Shown here one piece after another: positions 26,007 to 34,941 of a stretch of DNA of 39,509 nt. Numbering within the stretch: the first letter of the stretch is position 1; every line of letters starts with the position of its first letter. The stretch is from contig JAAZXA010000016.1 in NCBI GenBank assembly GCA_014240385.1, positions 1 to 39,509 of the forward strand, given 5' to 3'. The notes beneath the pieces were generated by a model. That model searched no databases and had not been told where the DNA came from. It was given only the letters and a program-made list of their open reading frames with translations. The DNA comes from Methanobacteriota archaeon (GTDB taxonomy: Archaea; Thermoplasmatota; Poseidoniia; Poseidoniales; Poseidoniaceae). The translations under genes were made by a program, and so were the position numbers.

Positions 26007-27158
26007 TCAGACAGTTGGTACAGGTACTTCACGCAAGATTGCTTGAACTACCTCTCCAGGTTCCAGACCCTTGATCTGGTGCTCTGGCTTGAGAATTAGC
26101 CTGTGTGCGATTGCTAGTTCGGCGATGGACTTGACGTCGTCTGGTGTGACGAAATCACGGCCACGCATTGCTGCTGCTGCACGGCTGGTCTTGAGAAGTG
26201 CTTGTGAACCACGAGGAGATGCTCCAACAAGCACTCTTGGGTCTTCACGTGTTCTTGCGACACATTCTACCATGTACATTCGGATGGCAGGATCAACGTA
26301 AACATCTTCACAGGCTTGTTGCATAGCGATAACACGCTGTGGGTCAGTGATAACATCGACATCTACTGCGTCCTTTCCTCGTGCAATACGACGAGAGAGA
26401 ATTTCATCCTCATCCGCTCGGTCTGGGTAGCCAACACTCATCTTGAACATGAAACGGTCCAACTGAGCTTCTGGAAGTGGGTAAGTACCCTCTTGCTCCA
26501 CAGGGTTCTGAGTTGCCATTACGATGAATGGTGCTGGCAACTTGTGAGTTACTGTACCGATGGTGACTTGCTTCTCTTGCATAGCCTCCAAAAGAGCCGC
26601 TTGGGTCTTTGGTGGTGCACGGTTGATCTCGTCAGCCAATAGTAGATTACAGAATAGAGGTCCTGGTTTGAAGGTAAACTCTCCCTTCTTCGCATCGTAG
26701 ATGTTGGTTCCAGTAATGTCTGCTGGTAGTAAATCTGGAGTGAATTGAACACGCTTGAAGTCACAACCTAACGCATCAGCGAAGGTGTTGGTCATCAAGG
26801 TTTTTGCAAGACCAGGATAATCTTCGAACAGTAGGTTTCCATTGGATAAGATGTTGACCAAAACATTCTCAATCACGTGGGCTTTTCCAATAATTACTTT
26901 CTGTACTTCGGCACTTATTGCTTGGCCGATTGCACCGACTGCTGCCAAGCGCTCTCGCACTTCAGGGTTGCTTTGGTGTTTCGGTTGGGCTGGAGCCTGA
27001 GCCTGTACTGGTGCTGCTGCGACTGGTGCTGCTGGCATAGGTGCAGGCATTGGTGCTGCAGGCATAGGTGCAGGCATTGGTGCAGGCATTGGTGCTGCTG
27101 GCGCTGGTACTGGCGGGGCTGGGGCGTTCGGCTGTGGGGCTGCTGGGGGGGGTTGCAT
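26007..27158 (-). CDS. moxR: MoxR-family AAA+ ATPase with Pro/Ala/Met-rich N-terminus
   Basis: 383 aa. The first 60 residues are a low-complexity Pro/Ala/Met tract not found in most MoxR proteins. Then EVQKVIIGK begins the AAA+ core; Walker A is PGLAKT at 115-120, Walker [16 protein letters not shown] near 172-186, sensor [22 protein letters not shown], and arginine finger region ASPRGSQAL. MoxR proteins are ATP-driven chaperones that help insert cofactors or assemble complexes. GGAGGAAAG sits before the ATG. It stands between DUF4350 and DUF58 genes in one array that begins with molybdenum hydroxylase genes. Confidence 0.94.
   Translation of the reverse strand: MQPPPAAPQPNAPAPPVPAPAAPMPAPMPAPMPAAPMPAPMPAAPVAAAPVQAQAPAQPKHQSNPEVRERLAAVGAIGQAISAEVQKVIIGKAHVIENVLVNILSNGNLLFEDYPGLAKTLMTNTFADALGCDFKRVQFTPDLLPADITGTNIYDAKKGEFTFKPGPLFCNLLLADEINRAPPKTQAALLEAMQEKQVTIGTVTHKLPAPFIVMATQNPVEQEGTYPLPEAQLDRFMFKMSVGYPDRADEDEILSRRIARGKDAVDVDVITDPQRVIAMQQACEDVYVDPAIRMYMVECVARTREDPRVLVGASPRGSQALLKTSRAAAAMRGRDFVTPDDVKSIAELAIAHRLILKPEHQIKGLEPGEVVQAILREVPVPTV
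27025..27102 (-). repeat. 27-base tandem repeat encoding the Pro/Ala/Met tract of MoxR
   Basis: Two near-identical 27-base units at 27034-27060 and 27061-27087 with partial flanking copies, encoding (M)PAPMPAAP-like units. Such a tract expands and contracts easily, so its length is likely to vary between strains. Confidence 0.75.
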
Positions 27159-27182
27159 TTTTCTTTCCTCCTTGTTTTATTT

Positions 27183-28778
27183 TCACTTACCCCAACGTCG
27201 AATCGCCTGCAGATGCTGACGAAGTTCTTCTGGGGTAAATATACGGTTCTGGCTATATGCCAATTCGACCAAACGTGGGTCACGAATCAAAGCCTGCACT
27301 TCAGCAGGTGCTTTTATTGCCATCTGATCCTTTGTCAAGTCATGGAAAATTCTAACCTTTTCCATCAATGCTTGACGTACTCTCATTTGGTATTGATTTG
27401 GATCAATTTTCTCAGGTCTTTCCCTAAAGCGGGTTAAGTCGAAGACGTGGCGCCAATTTTCTTTTTCTGGAACCACCATAATAGCAATTGATAGTAGTGC
27501 TAATAGATTGAGTACAATCAACCATTTCAACCAAGCATCTGAAGTTAGTAGGACAATTGCCCCCATCGCCTCAGTAAATGGAGCGGTTAAGGTACTTGTA
27601 ACATGCCTTGATTCATCAAAGACAACGTAGAATTTTTCTGGGTGGAGTTTAATCAAACTTGAAAGTTCATCATTGTCCTGCTCACTCATGTCATGAATCA
27701 ATTCAGCGAAATAAGCACCATTGCCCTTCCATAATGATTCACCATTTAACTCCGCATTCCAACAAGTGTGATTCAAATAAACCAAATCAGATTGGCACTG
27801 ATCTTTTCCAGTAGACTTGGCGATTGCTTCATCCCATAGGTGGTCTGCTAATGCATCATCATTTGAGACAAAAACAATGCTACCAGTGACTGAAATTTCA
27901 TCAAGCCGAGCGCCTCCACTACCTGGGATTGCATCCATGACCTCAATGCCGGGGTAATCAATTCTGATAATTAGCCCAGTTTGGCCTGCTCCAAGTTTAA
28001 TATTGAGAGTGCTGGTCAAATCACCTGTGCCAGTCCTATCTTGGTAAGCAGAATCAGAAGCGGTTGCTAAGACCTTTACATCTCTGCGAATATCTTCTTC
28101 CTCTCCAATTCCAGGACCTAATACCTGAATCGCAGTTGGGCTGCGCATCAAAACAGGCATTCGGCAGTTATCGGTTTTATGCTCAAGTAGATTATCAGAT
28201 GTGCAACCTGTACCCATTTCCAAAGCATTCATTTCTGACACATCTTGATTGATACTAGCAACTGTCCATACATTCTTTTGATTTTGAGGTGCCTGTGTGC
28301 CGGCCTTGTCTCCTCGGTAATGTTTGACTTCGTAGAATTGGTCCATATCCATTACTGGAAATTGGAAGAACTGTACTCCGAACTGGGCTGCAACTTGCTG
28401 GGCATTACTGGAATCGGCTGCTAAGATGACCTTGCCTCCCTTGTTGGCTACGAAATCGTGAATCGCTTCTGCTTCTGCTTGATCAAATGGCTTTTCAGGA
28501 GCAACGATAACCAAAGTAGTTCGGTGAGGCTCTCTCCAATCATTTACTAACATTGGAGTGGACATTGTATTGGCAATGGTGTATTTACCCAAGGAATCTC
28601 GCATTGCCCCAAGTTGTTGATATTGGTAATCACCATCAGCCTCAACAACATAGGCACTGTAAACAGTCTGCTTATCGCTACTAGCAAACAAGATTAGCGA
28701 TGTGGAAACTAAGATTGAAACAACTAATCCAACAGCCAACCAAGTCTCTAGACGAACGCCTTGCTTTTCTTCTGACAT
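27183..28778 (-). CDS. DUF4350-like membrane protein
   Basis: 531 aa. Membrane segments near residues 12-31 and about 415-440 frame a large extracytoplasmic part that starts with a GATase-like/DUF4350 segment (TTLVIVAPEKPFDQAEAEAIHDFV, then GGKVILAAD, quoted in parts), as found beside MoxR and DUF58 genes in many archaea and bacteria. A Cys-bearing region (about 180-215 and 335-345) may form disulfides. The C-terminus (from about 440) is cytoplasmic and helical, with a KAPAEVQALIRDPRLVELAY stretch. GGGAGGTGA precedes the ATG. Gap to moxR is 24 bases. Function unknown. Confidence 0.8.
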   Translation of the reverse strand: MSEEKQGVRLETWLAVGLVVSILVSTSLILFASSDKQTVYSAYVVEADGDYQYQQLGAMRDSLGKYTIANTMSTPMLVNDWREPHRTTLVIVAPEKPFDQAEAEAIHDFVANKGGKVILAADSSNAQQVAAQFGVQFFQFPVMDMDQFYEVKHYRGDKAGTQAPQNQKNVWTVASINQDVSEMNALEMGTGCTSDNLLEHKTDNCRMPVLMRSPTAIQVLGPGIGEEEDIRRDVKVLATASDSAYQDRTGTGDLTSTLNIKLGAGQTGLIIRIDYPGIEVMDAIPGSGGARLDEISVTGSIVFVSNDDALADHLWDEAIAKSTGKDQCQSDLVYLNHTCWNAELNGESLWKGNGAYFAELIHDMSEQDNDELSSLIKLHPEKFYVVFDESRHVTSTLTAPFTEAMGAIVLLTSDAWLKWLIVLNLLALLSIAIMVVPEKENWRHVFDLTRFRERPEKIDPNQYQMRVRQALMEKVRIFHDLTKDQMAIKAPAEVQALIRDPRLVELAYSQNRIFTPEELRQHLQAIRRWGK

Positions 28779-28808
28779 GTTTATTTCACCTCCCTCAACA
28801 ACAGCAAT

Positions 28809-28892
28809 CTACACCGTGCTGCTTCGCCGAGTGAAATACCACTCAAATAGGTTGCCCATCAATGGTCGCATGAAAAATAATGTATCAAACAT
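28809..28892 (-). CDS. Small 27-residue ORF coupled to the preceding gene
   Basis: Reads MFDTLFFMRPLMGNLFEW and then YFTRRSSTV to TAG at 28811-28809. Its ATG shares a base with the stop TGA of the secreted-protein gene (TGATG), the layout used elsewhere here for coupled genes. It fills most of the 113-base gap before the DUF4350 gene. The middle is hydrophobic and aromatic and the end is basic, which would suit a short membrane-associated peptide. It could instead be the tail of a lost membrane gene. No family recognised. Confidence 0.45.
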   Translation of the reverse strand: MFDTLFFMRPLMGNLFEWYFTRRSSTV

Positions 28893-29890
28893 CAAGTTAG
28901 GATATCATCTCGCCTAATTATTGCTACCCAACTAATAATGAAGATAGTTAACCATGCGGAAATAGAAGGAAGGAAATTGCCTTTCGTTCCATCATCAGTT
29001 GAACTATCATCACCACCTGCTGGCGTAGTATCATTACCTCCTGAACCAGATGAAGAGCCTGCATTCGAACTTGATGATGAACGTACTTCTAAAGATAGAC
29101 TATCACTCACGCTTGCCCCTCCATCGCTTATTGCTTTCAAAGTGATAACACATTCAGTTGTAGGATGGCTGGAAGATGCTTTTGCTACAAACATCCCTTC
29201 TGCAGAAGAGCCGGGCAATACTGCTTGGGAGAGGCTATCATCAATCTGGGTTGATAATTGTGGGCATCCACCTATTGTAAAGGGGCTTTCTGTTTCTGTC
29301 AACTTTAATTTATCATTCTTATTTCCAAAGTTTGTCAATTCAACTTTAATTTCAGTTTCTGTGCCTGCCAATAATGGCACATCTTCATCAATAATATCTG
29401 CCATCATTATTGCAACGCGTGGAACTTTTGTGTCTGCTTCTATGGTTTGTGGAGTGGATGGTAATTGCAAATCTTCTTGGGCGATGATTCTGAGGCCATG
29501 AATGGTGCCTTCGGCGATATCATTCAATGAACCCGCTTCTAAGGTGACTTCGAAAGTCTTGTTGCTATTGCCCCCCACTGCGACTGATTCATCTAAATCA
29601 ACTTCAACCCAATTGAATTCTCCTTCGTCTTCGTGGTCAGCCTCAAACTCAAGACCTATGTTTAGGTCAGTTGGTCTGGTATTTTCGATGTAGAATTCAA
29701 AAGTTATAATGCCTCCTTTATCCCACCAATCAGAGGAGTTTTTGTCATCTGTGGGTTCAAGCAAAGTGGGAGATGACAAGTCCTCTACCCAATCGATTGT
29801 CCAATTTGGTACCTCAATATCTTGTGCACTAGTTGCCGGAATAAAAACTCCCATTAACATCAAGACTATTAGGATTATTTTGCTTTTCAT
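28892..29890 (-). CDS. Secreted, C-terminally anchored CARDB-like protein
   Basis: About 332 aa. A cleavable signal peptide ends near TSAQD. Two immunoglobulin-like beta regions follow (FEFYIENTRPTDLNIGLEF and ETEIKVELTNFGNKNDKLKL), resembling CARDB/NEW3-type adhesion or scaffolding domains. A Ser/Gly/Asp-rich linker near 275-305 leads to a C-terminal membrane segment (ISAWLTIFIISWVAI) and a short basic tail, so it is displayed outside and anchored at the C-terminus. Start ATG 29890 with GGAG formed by the end of the hydroxylase gene; its stop TGA is five bases before the ATG. Two Cys near 210 and 245 may pair. Role unknown. Confidence 0.72.
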   Translation of the reverse strand: MKSKIILIVLMLMGVFIPATSAQDIEVPNWTIDWVEDLSSPTLLEPTDDKNSSDWWDKGGIITFEFYIENTRPTDLNIGLEFEADHEDEGEFNWVEVDLDESVAVGGNSNKTFEVTLEAGSLNDIAEGTIHGLRIIAQEDLQLPSTPQTIEADTKVPRVAIMMADIIDEDVPLLAGTETEIKVELTNFGNKNDKLKLTETESPFTIGGCPQLSTQIDDSLSQAVLPGSSAEGMFVAKASSSHPTTECVITLKAISDGGASVSDSLSLEVRSSSSSNAGSSSGSGGNDTTPAGGDDSSTDDGTKGNFLPSISAWLTIFIISWVAIIRRDDILT

Positions 29891-29895
29891 TTTTT

Positions 29896-30876
29896 TCACT
29901 CCTCAAATAGCGGGGATATTGCCCTCTTTACTAGCACTGGCAACATTTTACGACGGTATGCAGGTGGGAAATAGGTGTTATTGACTGGCTTTACCTCTTT
30001 TCTGATGGCTTGACCTAATGCTTTGATGCTGTCCTTTCCTTGCCAGTTTTCCAAGGCATCTTCGGCTTGTTCTTGATGGAAAACTGGAATGGATTCACAA
30101 CCTGTTGTTGCTATTCTCAAGCCTTGTAATTCATTTCCGGCTCCTTTCCATGAAACGGCAACACCTGCTTCAGGGAAATCCCAAGATTCTCTCAAACATA
30201 ATTTCTCATATTTGCCATCCCAGTCTGCAGCATCATCTGGAAGCGTCAAGTGGCTGACTATTTCTCCGTCAACGAGGACATTGCGTTTCATTCCATCCAA
30301 CTCAAAGAATTCATTCAATGGCATCGATCTTTGACCAGCGGGTGAAATGAGGTGAATGCTTGCATCGAGACACATCAAAGCAGGTGCTAAGTCGGCCTGA
30401 TAAGTTGCAACACAGAGAGTATTTTGATTTGGAATAACTCGACAATCAGCACCTGTATCACAATCACACTTGTGGCACCATTCGATTGAGCGGCGCCATT
30501 CTTCGCTTTGGTTAAACCAAAAGCAACGGGTATCAAGGCAAATATTTCCGCCAACTGTGGCTTGTCTGCGAATTAGCACAGATGCAACACTGCCTGCAGT
30601 TTGTCGCAAGAGTGGGTGTGAATTTGTATCCTCAACTAGGTCATGTAACTTGACCATGGCGCCGATATGAGTTGCTGTGAGGGTCTTCATTTCCTTGATT
30701 GAGGCCAATGAAATGACGTCATTCTGAGTGTTTAGGTGCCATTTGTAATTTGGCAGTAAATCTGTGCCGCCGGCAATCCAGTCGAACTCCTTGCCATCTG
30801 CTTGCAAAGTTCCTGCAGTATCCATTGCTTCCTCAATACTAGTTGGGGTGTGTAAGGTGAATGGAGGGACGCGCAC
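29896..30876 (-). CDS. hcrB: Molybdenum hydroxylase FAD subunit, 4-hydroxybenzoyl-CoA reductase beta type
   Basis: 326 aa. The FAD-binding fold of the CO dehydrogenase/xanthine dehydrogenase medium subunit: AGGTDLLPNYKW near 35-46 and ATVGGNICLDTRC near 106-118. An inserted segment carries Cys at 113, 118, 134, 137, 139, 145 and 155. Cys118, 134, 145 and 155 fall where the 4-hydroxybenzoyl-CoA reductase beta subunit holds a [4Fe-4S] cluster; ordinary xanthine dehydrogenases lack this loop. Start is GTG overlapping the large-subunit stop as TAGTG, with GGTGAT five bases upstream. The substrate is unproven; an aromatic or CoA-linked one is the best guess. Confidence 0.88.
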   Translation of the reverse strand: MRVPPFTLHTPTSIEEAMDTAGTLQADGKEFDWIAGGTDLLPNYKWHLNTQNDVISLASIKEMKTLTATHIGAMVKLHDLVEDTNSHPLLRQTAGSVASVLIRRQATVGGNICLDTRCFWFNQSEEWRRSIEWCHKCDCDTGADCRVIPNQNTLCVATYQADLAPALMCLDASIHLISPAGQRSMPLNEFFELDGMKRNVLVDGEIVSHLTLPDDAADWDGKYEKLCLRESWDFPEAGVAVSWKGAGNELQGLRIATTGCESIPVFHQEQAEDALENWQGKDSIKALGQAIRKEVKPVNNTYFPPAYRRKMLPVLVKRAISPLFEE

Positions 30877-33662
30877 TAAGCATCACCTCGGTAGCGCCGC
30901 TCAACATGCTTCCATGCCTTAGCAGCACGCTTGTTATCATCCACTAAATCCTCTTGAGTGGGAGTTATTGCCTCCCTCCAACCATCATCCTGTTCAGAAA
31001 GAGGACGTTCAGGATCAAAGCCGAACAATACTCCATTTACATAGGGCGAACGGTCCTTGAGTAAGTCTCTCTCAAGGTCTCGCTGAGCGTGTTCATCGGC
31101 TCGTTGAGCGATAATCTCCTGAAGAGGAGAAGGAGTAAAACTTGGATTTGGTAAGTCCATCGGCTCATCAATCCCCATCGCCTTGCATTTCTTTTCAATC
31201 AATTTGTGAACTCTATCGGGAGTTAGTGGCAATTCATTGGGCCGGATTCCGATTGCATCGTAGACGGCATTACAAACTGCAGGAAGAATTGGTAGAAGGG
31301 GCCCTTCACCTGCTTCTTTAGCCCCGAAGGGTCCTTCTGGGTCGTTGCTTTCAACAATTATTGGAATAACTTCGGGCATTTCGTGAATACTCAATATCTT
31401 GTAATCTAATAAATCAGGATTCAGTAGGTTTCCATCCCGCCCATACTTCATTTCTTCAGATAAAACCTGTCCCATTCCCATATGGCAAGAGCCGATGATT
31501 TGACCTTCTACCGCGAGTGGATTTAGGGCCTTTCCACAATCATGAGCAGCCCAAGCTTTGACCACTTTGATGAATCCTGTTTCAGCATCAACCTCGACCT
31601 CTGCAACATAAGCCGAGAATGAATATGCTGGAGCCAAACCTGCGGCAGCACCTTTGTGAACTCCACCCATTGGAGGAGTTCGGTAAGAGCCGGTGGCGAT
31701 TAGTGAGCCTGAATCTGCCTGTGCCTTATGGCAGGCTTGAAGCCAAGAAACACCTATTGCAGGGTCGTGTTTGTAGTAAACGCGACGGTCACCCAATACC
31801 AATTGGTCAGGATGGTAGCCCGTCAATTCCCATGCAGCATTGAGTATTTTATCGCGCAAATCGATAGCAGCACGAATGGCTGCATTAGCATTCATGAAAG
31901 TAACTCGAGAAGAATATGAGCCTAAGTCAACTGGTGATGTATCACTTTCTTTTGAACGAACTCTAATCATGTCCAATGGCAAGGCTAGAACTTCACTAAC
32001 GGCTTGAGCAACTGCGGTATCAGAACCTTGGCCGATTTCAGCGGCACCGGTGTGAATTGTAACTCCGCCATCCATGTCGCATTGTAGGTGAACGGTTGCA
32101 TGCGGGAAATTCTCAGGGTCCCAATGAATTGGTAAACCTGAACCTGAAATAAAGAAACCACAGCCAACTCCGATGCCTCTGCCAAATGGCATCTTTCGGA
32201 ATTTCTCATCCCAACCAGATTGTTCTCTAACTTTGGCAAGGCATTCCCTCATCCCCGTAGAAGTTATCCTGAATCCCGTAATTGTTCGTGAATGTGGAGG
32301 TAAAAGGTTTGCAAGCCGGAAGGTCATTGGGTCAACACCTAATTGCTCTGAAACAGCGTCGATTCCAACCTCAACTGCACAGCGACTGTTGACAGCGCCA
32401 TGACCGCGCATGGCTCCACTTGCAGGCTTATTTGTCCAGACTCGAGCGCCGGTATAGTGGAATCCTCCAATCTCATAGGGCGAGGTGTGGAGGACACCAT
32501 TGTAGTAAGTGGTAACATGGCCAAATGAAGCAAAAGCACCTCCGTCGATTAACGCATCAGTCTCAATTCCAGATATCCTCCCCTCATCATCAGCGAAGAC
32601 GCCCATTTGAATGCGGGAAGGATGTCGACCTCGGTTAATCCAGTAGACTTCCTCTCTATCAAAGCAAATACGTACAGGGCGACCAGATTTACGAGCCAAG
32701 ATAGCAGCACACATTTCATGAGGGAAAGGATCTGATTTACCCCCGAAGCCACCGCCAACAAAGGTGCGGTGGACATTTATCTGGTGCATTGGAATGTCCA
32801 AGACTGAAGATAGTGCACGGTGTAGATAATGTGGTACTTGTTGAGGAGAATAAACAGTCAAACGTCCAGATGGGTCCCAGTGAGCGACGACTGCATGAGG
32901 CTCTGTAAAACCGTGGTGTACGCCAGCAAAGGTCCAATCTTCCTCACTAGAAGCGGTAGCATTCTCCATTCCAGAAAGGTTTCCAAATTGCTGGAAAACT
33001 CGCTTTTGTACATTTGATTCACCAATATGATACTTGCCTCGGTCATGAATTGGGTGTTCAGAATCCTCCAAACCTTCTTCCATATCATGAATTGAATCTA
33101 GAACTTCATATTCCACTTTTATCAGTGAAAGTGCTTCAATAGCAGTCTCCTCATCTATTGCTGCTACACAGGCTACCAAATCACCGATATGACGAACCTT
33201 ATCTTGGGCCATTGCATGTTCATCCTTGGTCACTGGAAGTACACCGAAGCGGTTGACTGAATCTGCTCCTGTCGCAACTGAAACTACTCCGGTCAATGCC
33301 TCGGCTGCAGATGTATCGATATTCTTGACCAAAGCATGATGATGAGGTGAACGCAAAATCTTTGCAATCAATTCGCCGGGTAATCTGATATCATCGCCAT
33401 ATTTTGCTTGGCCAGTCATTTTCCAATTAGCATCTATAAGAGGAGTTGGTTTTCCTATTGATGTCCCAGTAATGTGGCGGTCGTGGACGTGAGGGCCTCG
33501 TGGTTGACTCTTCTGACCTCCTGTGCTTTTTGGGATATGTTTGATATCCTGTAGGCCACTAATGGGATCTGAGCCGCCACTTCCTGGCACTCCGAAATCC
33601 TGTTGCCCAGCAACCCGATTACCATCTGAACGGGTCTTGCTGAAGTCTACTTTCTTAGCCAT
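30876..33662 (-). CDS. hcrA: Molybdenum hydroxylase large (molybdopterin) subunit, HcrA/XdhA family
   Basis: 928 aa, longer than the usual 760-800. An N-terminal tail of about 75 residues, Gly/Ser/Lys-rich, precedes the standard core (GKPTPLIDANWKMTGQAKYGDD). Core motifs: GGGFGGKSDPFPHEM, GAMRGHGAVNSR, AEIGQGSDTAVAQ, SYSSRVTFMNANAAI, and GPFGAKEAGEGPLLP with catalytic Glu near residue 786. A charged C-terminal extension of about 80 residues follows. The core binds molybdopterin cofactor. Both extensions are unlike standard members and could serve assembly with MoxR or partner proteins (inference). GAGGTG precedes the ATG, nine bases after the small subunit. Confidence 0.9.
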   Translation of the reverse strand: MAKKVDFSKTRSDGNRVAGQQDFGVPGSGGSDPISGLQDIKHIPKSTGGQKSQPRGPHVHDRHITGTSIGKPTPLIDANWKMTGQAKYGDDIRLPGELIAKILRSPHHHALVKNIDTSAAEALTGVVSVATGADSVNRFGVLPVTKDEHAMAQDKVRHIGDLVACVAAIDEETAIEALSLIKVEYEVLDSIHDMEEGLEDSEHPIHDRGKYHIGESNVQKRVFQQFGNLSGMENATASSEEDWTFAGVHHGFTEPHAVVAHWDPSGRLTVYSPQQVPHYLHRALSSVLDIPMHQINVHRTFVGGGFGGKSDPFPHEMCAAILARKSGRPVRICFDREEVYWINRGRHPSRIQMGVFADDEGRISGIETDALIDGGAFASFGHVTTYYNGVLHTSPYEIGGFHYTGARVWTNKPASGAMRGHGAVNSRCAVEVGIDAVSEQLGVDPMTFRLANLLPPHSRTITGFRITSTGMRECLAKVREQSGWDEKFRKMPFGRGIGVGCGFFISGSGLPIHWDPENFPHATVHLQCDMDGGVTIHTGAAEIGQGSDTAVAQAVSEVLALPLDMIRVRSKESDTSPVDLGSYSSRVTFMNANAAIRAAIDLRDKILNAAWELTGYHPDQLVLGDRRVYYKHDPAIGVSWLQACHKAQADSGSLIATGSYRTPPMGGVHKGAAAGLAPAYSFSAYVAEVEVDAETGFIKVVKAWAAHDCGKALNPLAVEGQIIGSCHMGMGQVLSEEMKYGRDGNLLNPDLLDYKILSIHEMPEVIPIIVESNDPEGPFGAKEAGEGPLLPILPAVCNAVYDAIGIRPNELPLTPDRVHKLIEKKCKAMGIDEPMDLPNPSFTPSPLQEIIAQRADEHAQRDLERDLLKDRSPYVNGVLFGFDPERPLSEQDDGWREAITPTQEDLVDDNKRAAKAWKHVERRYRGDA

Positions 33663-33671
33663 AAAAACACC

Positions 33672-34271
33672 TCAGCGTGCATCACCCGGAGGTAATGTTG
33701 GCTCGTCTGGACCGATTGGATGTGGGTCAGAAGATGGGTTTGTCAAGTTGGCTGTTTGGTTTCCATTTTGTTTTATTTCAGCAGCCATTCTAATTGAATC
33801 AACTATTGGTTGGTAGCCAGTACAACGACATAGATTCCCTTCTATCGCACACTTTATTTCCTCATCGGTAGGGTTTGGATTCTGTTCAAGGAGGGCGGAT
33901 GAAACCACAAGGAAACCCGGCGTACAAAAGCCACACTGGGAGCCTCCTGCCTTGGCGAAACAGGTCTGAACTGGATGCAGGTGGTGAGTGTCTGCCAAGC
34001 CTTCAACAGTGGTAATCATAGCACCTCTCGCCTCCTCCGCCAAGATTAAGCAAGAAAGACGAGGCTGGCCATTGACCAATACTGCACAACAACCACAAGT
34101 ACCCATATCACAACCGCGCTTAACACCCAGTGTTCCTGCTTGGTCGCGTAGTACATCAAGAAGGATAGCATTGGATTGAACTAACAACTCCTGTTGTTGG
34201 CCGTTGATTTTTGCTGACCAACTTTGCGAGGCAGAAGTTGGTAGCATGCTGACGTAATTTTCATCCACCAT
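33672..34271 (-). CDS. hcrC: Molybdenum hydroxylase small [2Fe-2S] subunit, HcrC/CoxS family
   Basis: 199 aa. Plant-type ferredoxin cluster Cys54, 59, 62 and 74 (RGCDMGTCGCC ... SC) and the second helical cluster Cys113, 116, 148 and 150 (QCGFCTPGF ... NLCRCTGYQPI) are complete. The two clusters pass electrons from the molybdopterin site towards FAD. About 30 residues of Pro/Asn-rich tail follow the fold, more than in typical small subunits. It is the first gene of the long minus-strand array and is divergent from the thioredoxin lipoprotein gene. Confidence 0.93.
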   Translation of the reverse strand: MVDENYVSMLPTSASQSWSAKINGQQQELLVQSNAILLDVLRDQAGTLGVKRGCDMGTCGCCAVLVNGQPRLSCLILAEEARGAMITTVEGLADTHHLHPVQTCFAKAGGSQCGFCTPGFLVVSSALLEQNPNPTDEEIKCAIEGNLCRCTGYQPIVDSIRMAAEIKQNGNQTANLTNPSSDPHPIGPDEPTLPPGDAR

Positions 34272-34393
34272 CCTTCGTCTCCAAGGACGAGGAGAGGTGC
34301 TTTACTCTTCATTCTTCTTCATCCTCAACCAGTTTAACTTCTTAATCTAAGAGTCGGTAAAATTGATATCATACAACGTCCTAATCAATATTA
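34272..34393. promoter_or_regulatory. Divergent promoter region, hydroxylase array / thioredoxin lipoprotein
   Basis: 122 bases between two divergent starts. A TATA-like AATTGATATCATAC at 34361-34374 lies 20-33 bases before the plus-strand ATG at 34394, which has no ribosome binding site, fitting a leaderless transcript. On the minus side a T/C-rich plus-strand stretch near 34300-34325 means an A/G-rich upstream region for the hydroxylase promoter. Confidence 0.4.
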
Positions 34394-34879
34394 ATGCGTA
34401 GCATATTTGTGTCAATCGCCGTTTGTCTAATGCTTATTTTTCCCGGCTGTCTTGGTGGTGAAGATGGAGATCCTTTTCCTGATTTTAGTTTTACTGGGGA
34501 TGACGGTGAAAAATACTCCAAAGATAGCCTAGAAGGTGAGAAATATATCATCCACATTTCTGCAAGTTGGTGCCCTCGGTGTTTCAAGACAATGCATAAT
34601 ATCAGTGCTGCACTAGATGGAGAAAATTACCTAATTATCAGCAGTGATGAGGGGGATAGGGATATTATTCAGTCATGGCATAATAAGGTAAATGAATCTA
34701 ATAATAGCAATGACATCAAGGCTCCATTCGCAGTTTTACCTGATTTAGCATCTACCCTCGAAATAGATGCAATGCCGACAATTTTCCTCATCAGTGAGGA
34801 AGGTAATATAATTGCTAAACATGAGGGTGATATGACCATCCATTCTGAAATCTTAGAGTTCTATAACCAAGAATTGTGA
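34394..34879 (+). CDS. TlpA/ResA-like thioredoxin lipoprotein
   Basis: 161 aa. A lipoprotein signal with FPGC (Cys19) anchors it outside the membrane. The thioredoxin fold has active-site Cys60-Pro-Arg-Cys63 (SASWCPRCF) and the cis-Pro turn AMPTIFLI near 133. Such proteins reduce or oxidise disulfides in exported proteins and cytochrome-like maturation. Unlike classical TlpA it carries an Arg between the Cys pair, which should tune the redox potential. 62 bases upstream of the subtilase on the same strand. No ribosome binding site. Confidence 0.85.
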   Translation: MRSIFVSIAVCLMLIFPGCLGGEDGDPFPDFSFTGDDGEKYSKDSLEGEKYIIHISASWCPRCFKTMHNISAALDGENYLIISSDEGDRDIIQSWHNKVNESNNSNDIKAPFAVLPDLASTLEIDAMPTIFLISEEGNIIAKHEGDMTIHSEILEFYNQEL

Positions 34880-34941
34880 ATTTACATAGAACAGACATCT
34901 TCAAAGCAATTATCAGGTGGGGTTGAACCGAGGAATACATC

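Noticed and set aside
27025-27102. Short regular repeats as a CRISPR-like array
   Set aside because: The units are contiguous coding repeats in frame with MoxR, without unique spacers; no other array-like spacing was seen in the window.
26877-27437. Plus-strand ORF rich in Cys-His-Trp repeats opposite moxR
   Set aside because: It is the antisense reading of the 27-base tandem repeat in the Pro/Ala/Met tract of MoxR; the repeat produces CRHWC-like units on the other strand, and no ribosome binding site or homology supports it.
30876-34271. Simple call of CO dehydrogenase (CoxMSL)
   Set aside because: The large subunit lacks a visible CSFR-type copper loop seen in true form I CO dehydrogenases, and the FAD subunit carries the 4-hydroxybenzoyl-CoA-reductase Cys insertion.
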